Source: Shewanella halifaxensis HAW-EB4 (GTDB lineage: Bacteria > Pseudomonadota > Gammaproteobacteria > Enterobacterales > Shewanellaceae). Taken from it: DNA of 64,000 nt. The stretch covers positions 2,170,001-2,234,000 of the forward strand of contig NC_010334.1 in the NCBI RefSeq assembly GCF_000019185.1, in the 5' to 3' direction. The translations under genes were made by a program, and so were the position numbers. The notes under the pieces were generated by a model. The model was not told the origin of the DNA and made no database searches. It saw only the letters and a program-made list of their open reading frames with translations. Below are positions 63,806 to 64,000 of the stretch, in pieces; positions within the stretch are counted from its first letter, which is position 1, and every line of letters starts with the position of its first letter.

Positions 63806-64000
63806 AAATCTAAGATGCTAAATGATAATTGTTTATATTAACACGTTTGAATCCAAACATGACTACACTCGAGATTTTTTGCTTTAATATTAATCTGTTG
63901 TGAAAATAATAGCGTTATGACTAAGCCTTTCGAATAGCTAACTGCACGCTCCTCTCAGTATTAATAATGAAATTTAAGCTCCTGCTCTGACAATAACTCA

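Overview
The window reads as core chromosome of a marine gammaproteobacterium, most likely a Shewanella or close Alteromonadales relative. This rests on gene order (pheT-ihfA, yoaA-tsaB-fadD-rnd-minEDC, nhaB-dsbB-fadR) and on the character of individual proteins: a 367-residue SAICAR synthase, a Vibrio/Shewanella-type D-Ala-D-Ala ligase, NhaB and YcgL. No rRNA, tRNA, CRISPR array, phage or complete IS element was seen. Genus assignment is inference.

Layout. 1-2.65 kb: 3' part of pheT, ihfA and an lpxM-type acyltransferase. 2.76-3.86 kb: purC (minus). 4.1-11.8 kb: a complete minus-strand histidine operon in enterobacterial order, hisLGDCBHAFI, with a leader peptide holding five consecutive His codons and a classical attenuator. 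12.2-16.0 kb: yoaA, a small membrane protein gene, a 266-bp foldback (MITE-like) element, and tsaB. 16.1-19.0 kb: four less-characterised genes (110-residue protein, M50-like membrane protease, exported methyltransferase-like protein, alpha/beta hydrolase). 19.2-26.0 kb: fadD, rnd, minEDC (minus), ycgL, an MltB-family transglycosylase and ycgN. 26.1-29.3 kb: dsbB and nhaB (minus), fadR. 29.4-35.2 kb: tamB/tamA (minus). 35.4-38.3 kb: an exported isoaspartyl peptidase/asparaginase, a four-cysteine small protein with a probable 5' frameshift, gpt and a two-CBS-domain protein.

38.5-41.3 kb is the most rearranged part. A cholylglycine-hydrolase-family amidase (minus) is divergent from a membrane diguanylate cyclase. 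They are followed by debris: a truncated second copy of the CBS gene including its 3' flank, and a minus-strand C-terminal remnant of an unidentified gene. 41.4-49.1 kb: hrpA, an overlapping pair of orphan periplasmic binding-protein genes, and ddl (minus). 49.2-58.7 kb: recCBD (minus) with no ptrA. 58.8-63.8 kb: tgpA, a DUF58 gene and a moxR ATPase gene, preceded by a stand-alone EAL phosphodiesterase gene (all minus).

Most genes are housekeeping: histidine and purine synthesis, DNA repair (RecBCD, YoaA), division-site selection, fatty-acid activation with its regulator FadR, outer-membrane biogenesis (TamAB) and disulfide formation. I saw no clearly novel multi-gene system. The best leads are the foldback element, the duplicated and internally deleted CBS locus, the 19-bp perfect palindrome ahead of the diguanylate cyclase gene, the transporter-less binding-protein pair, the terminator abutting dsbB, and the frameshifted cysteine-motif gene. 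Several genes start with TTG or GTG; starts given here were chosen from Shine-Dalgarno spacing and family N-termini.
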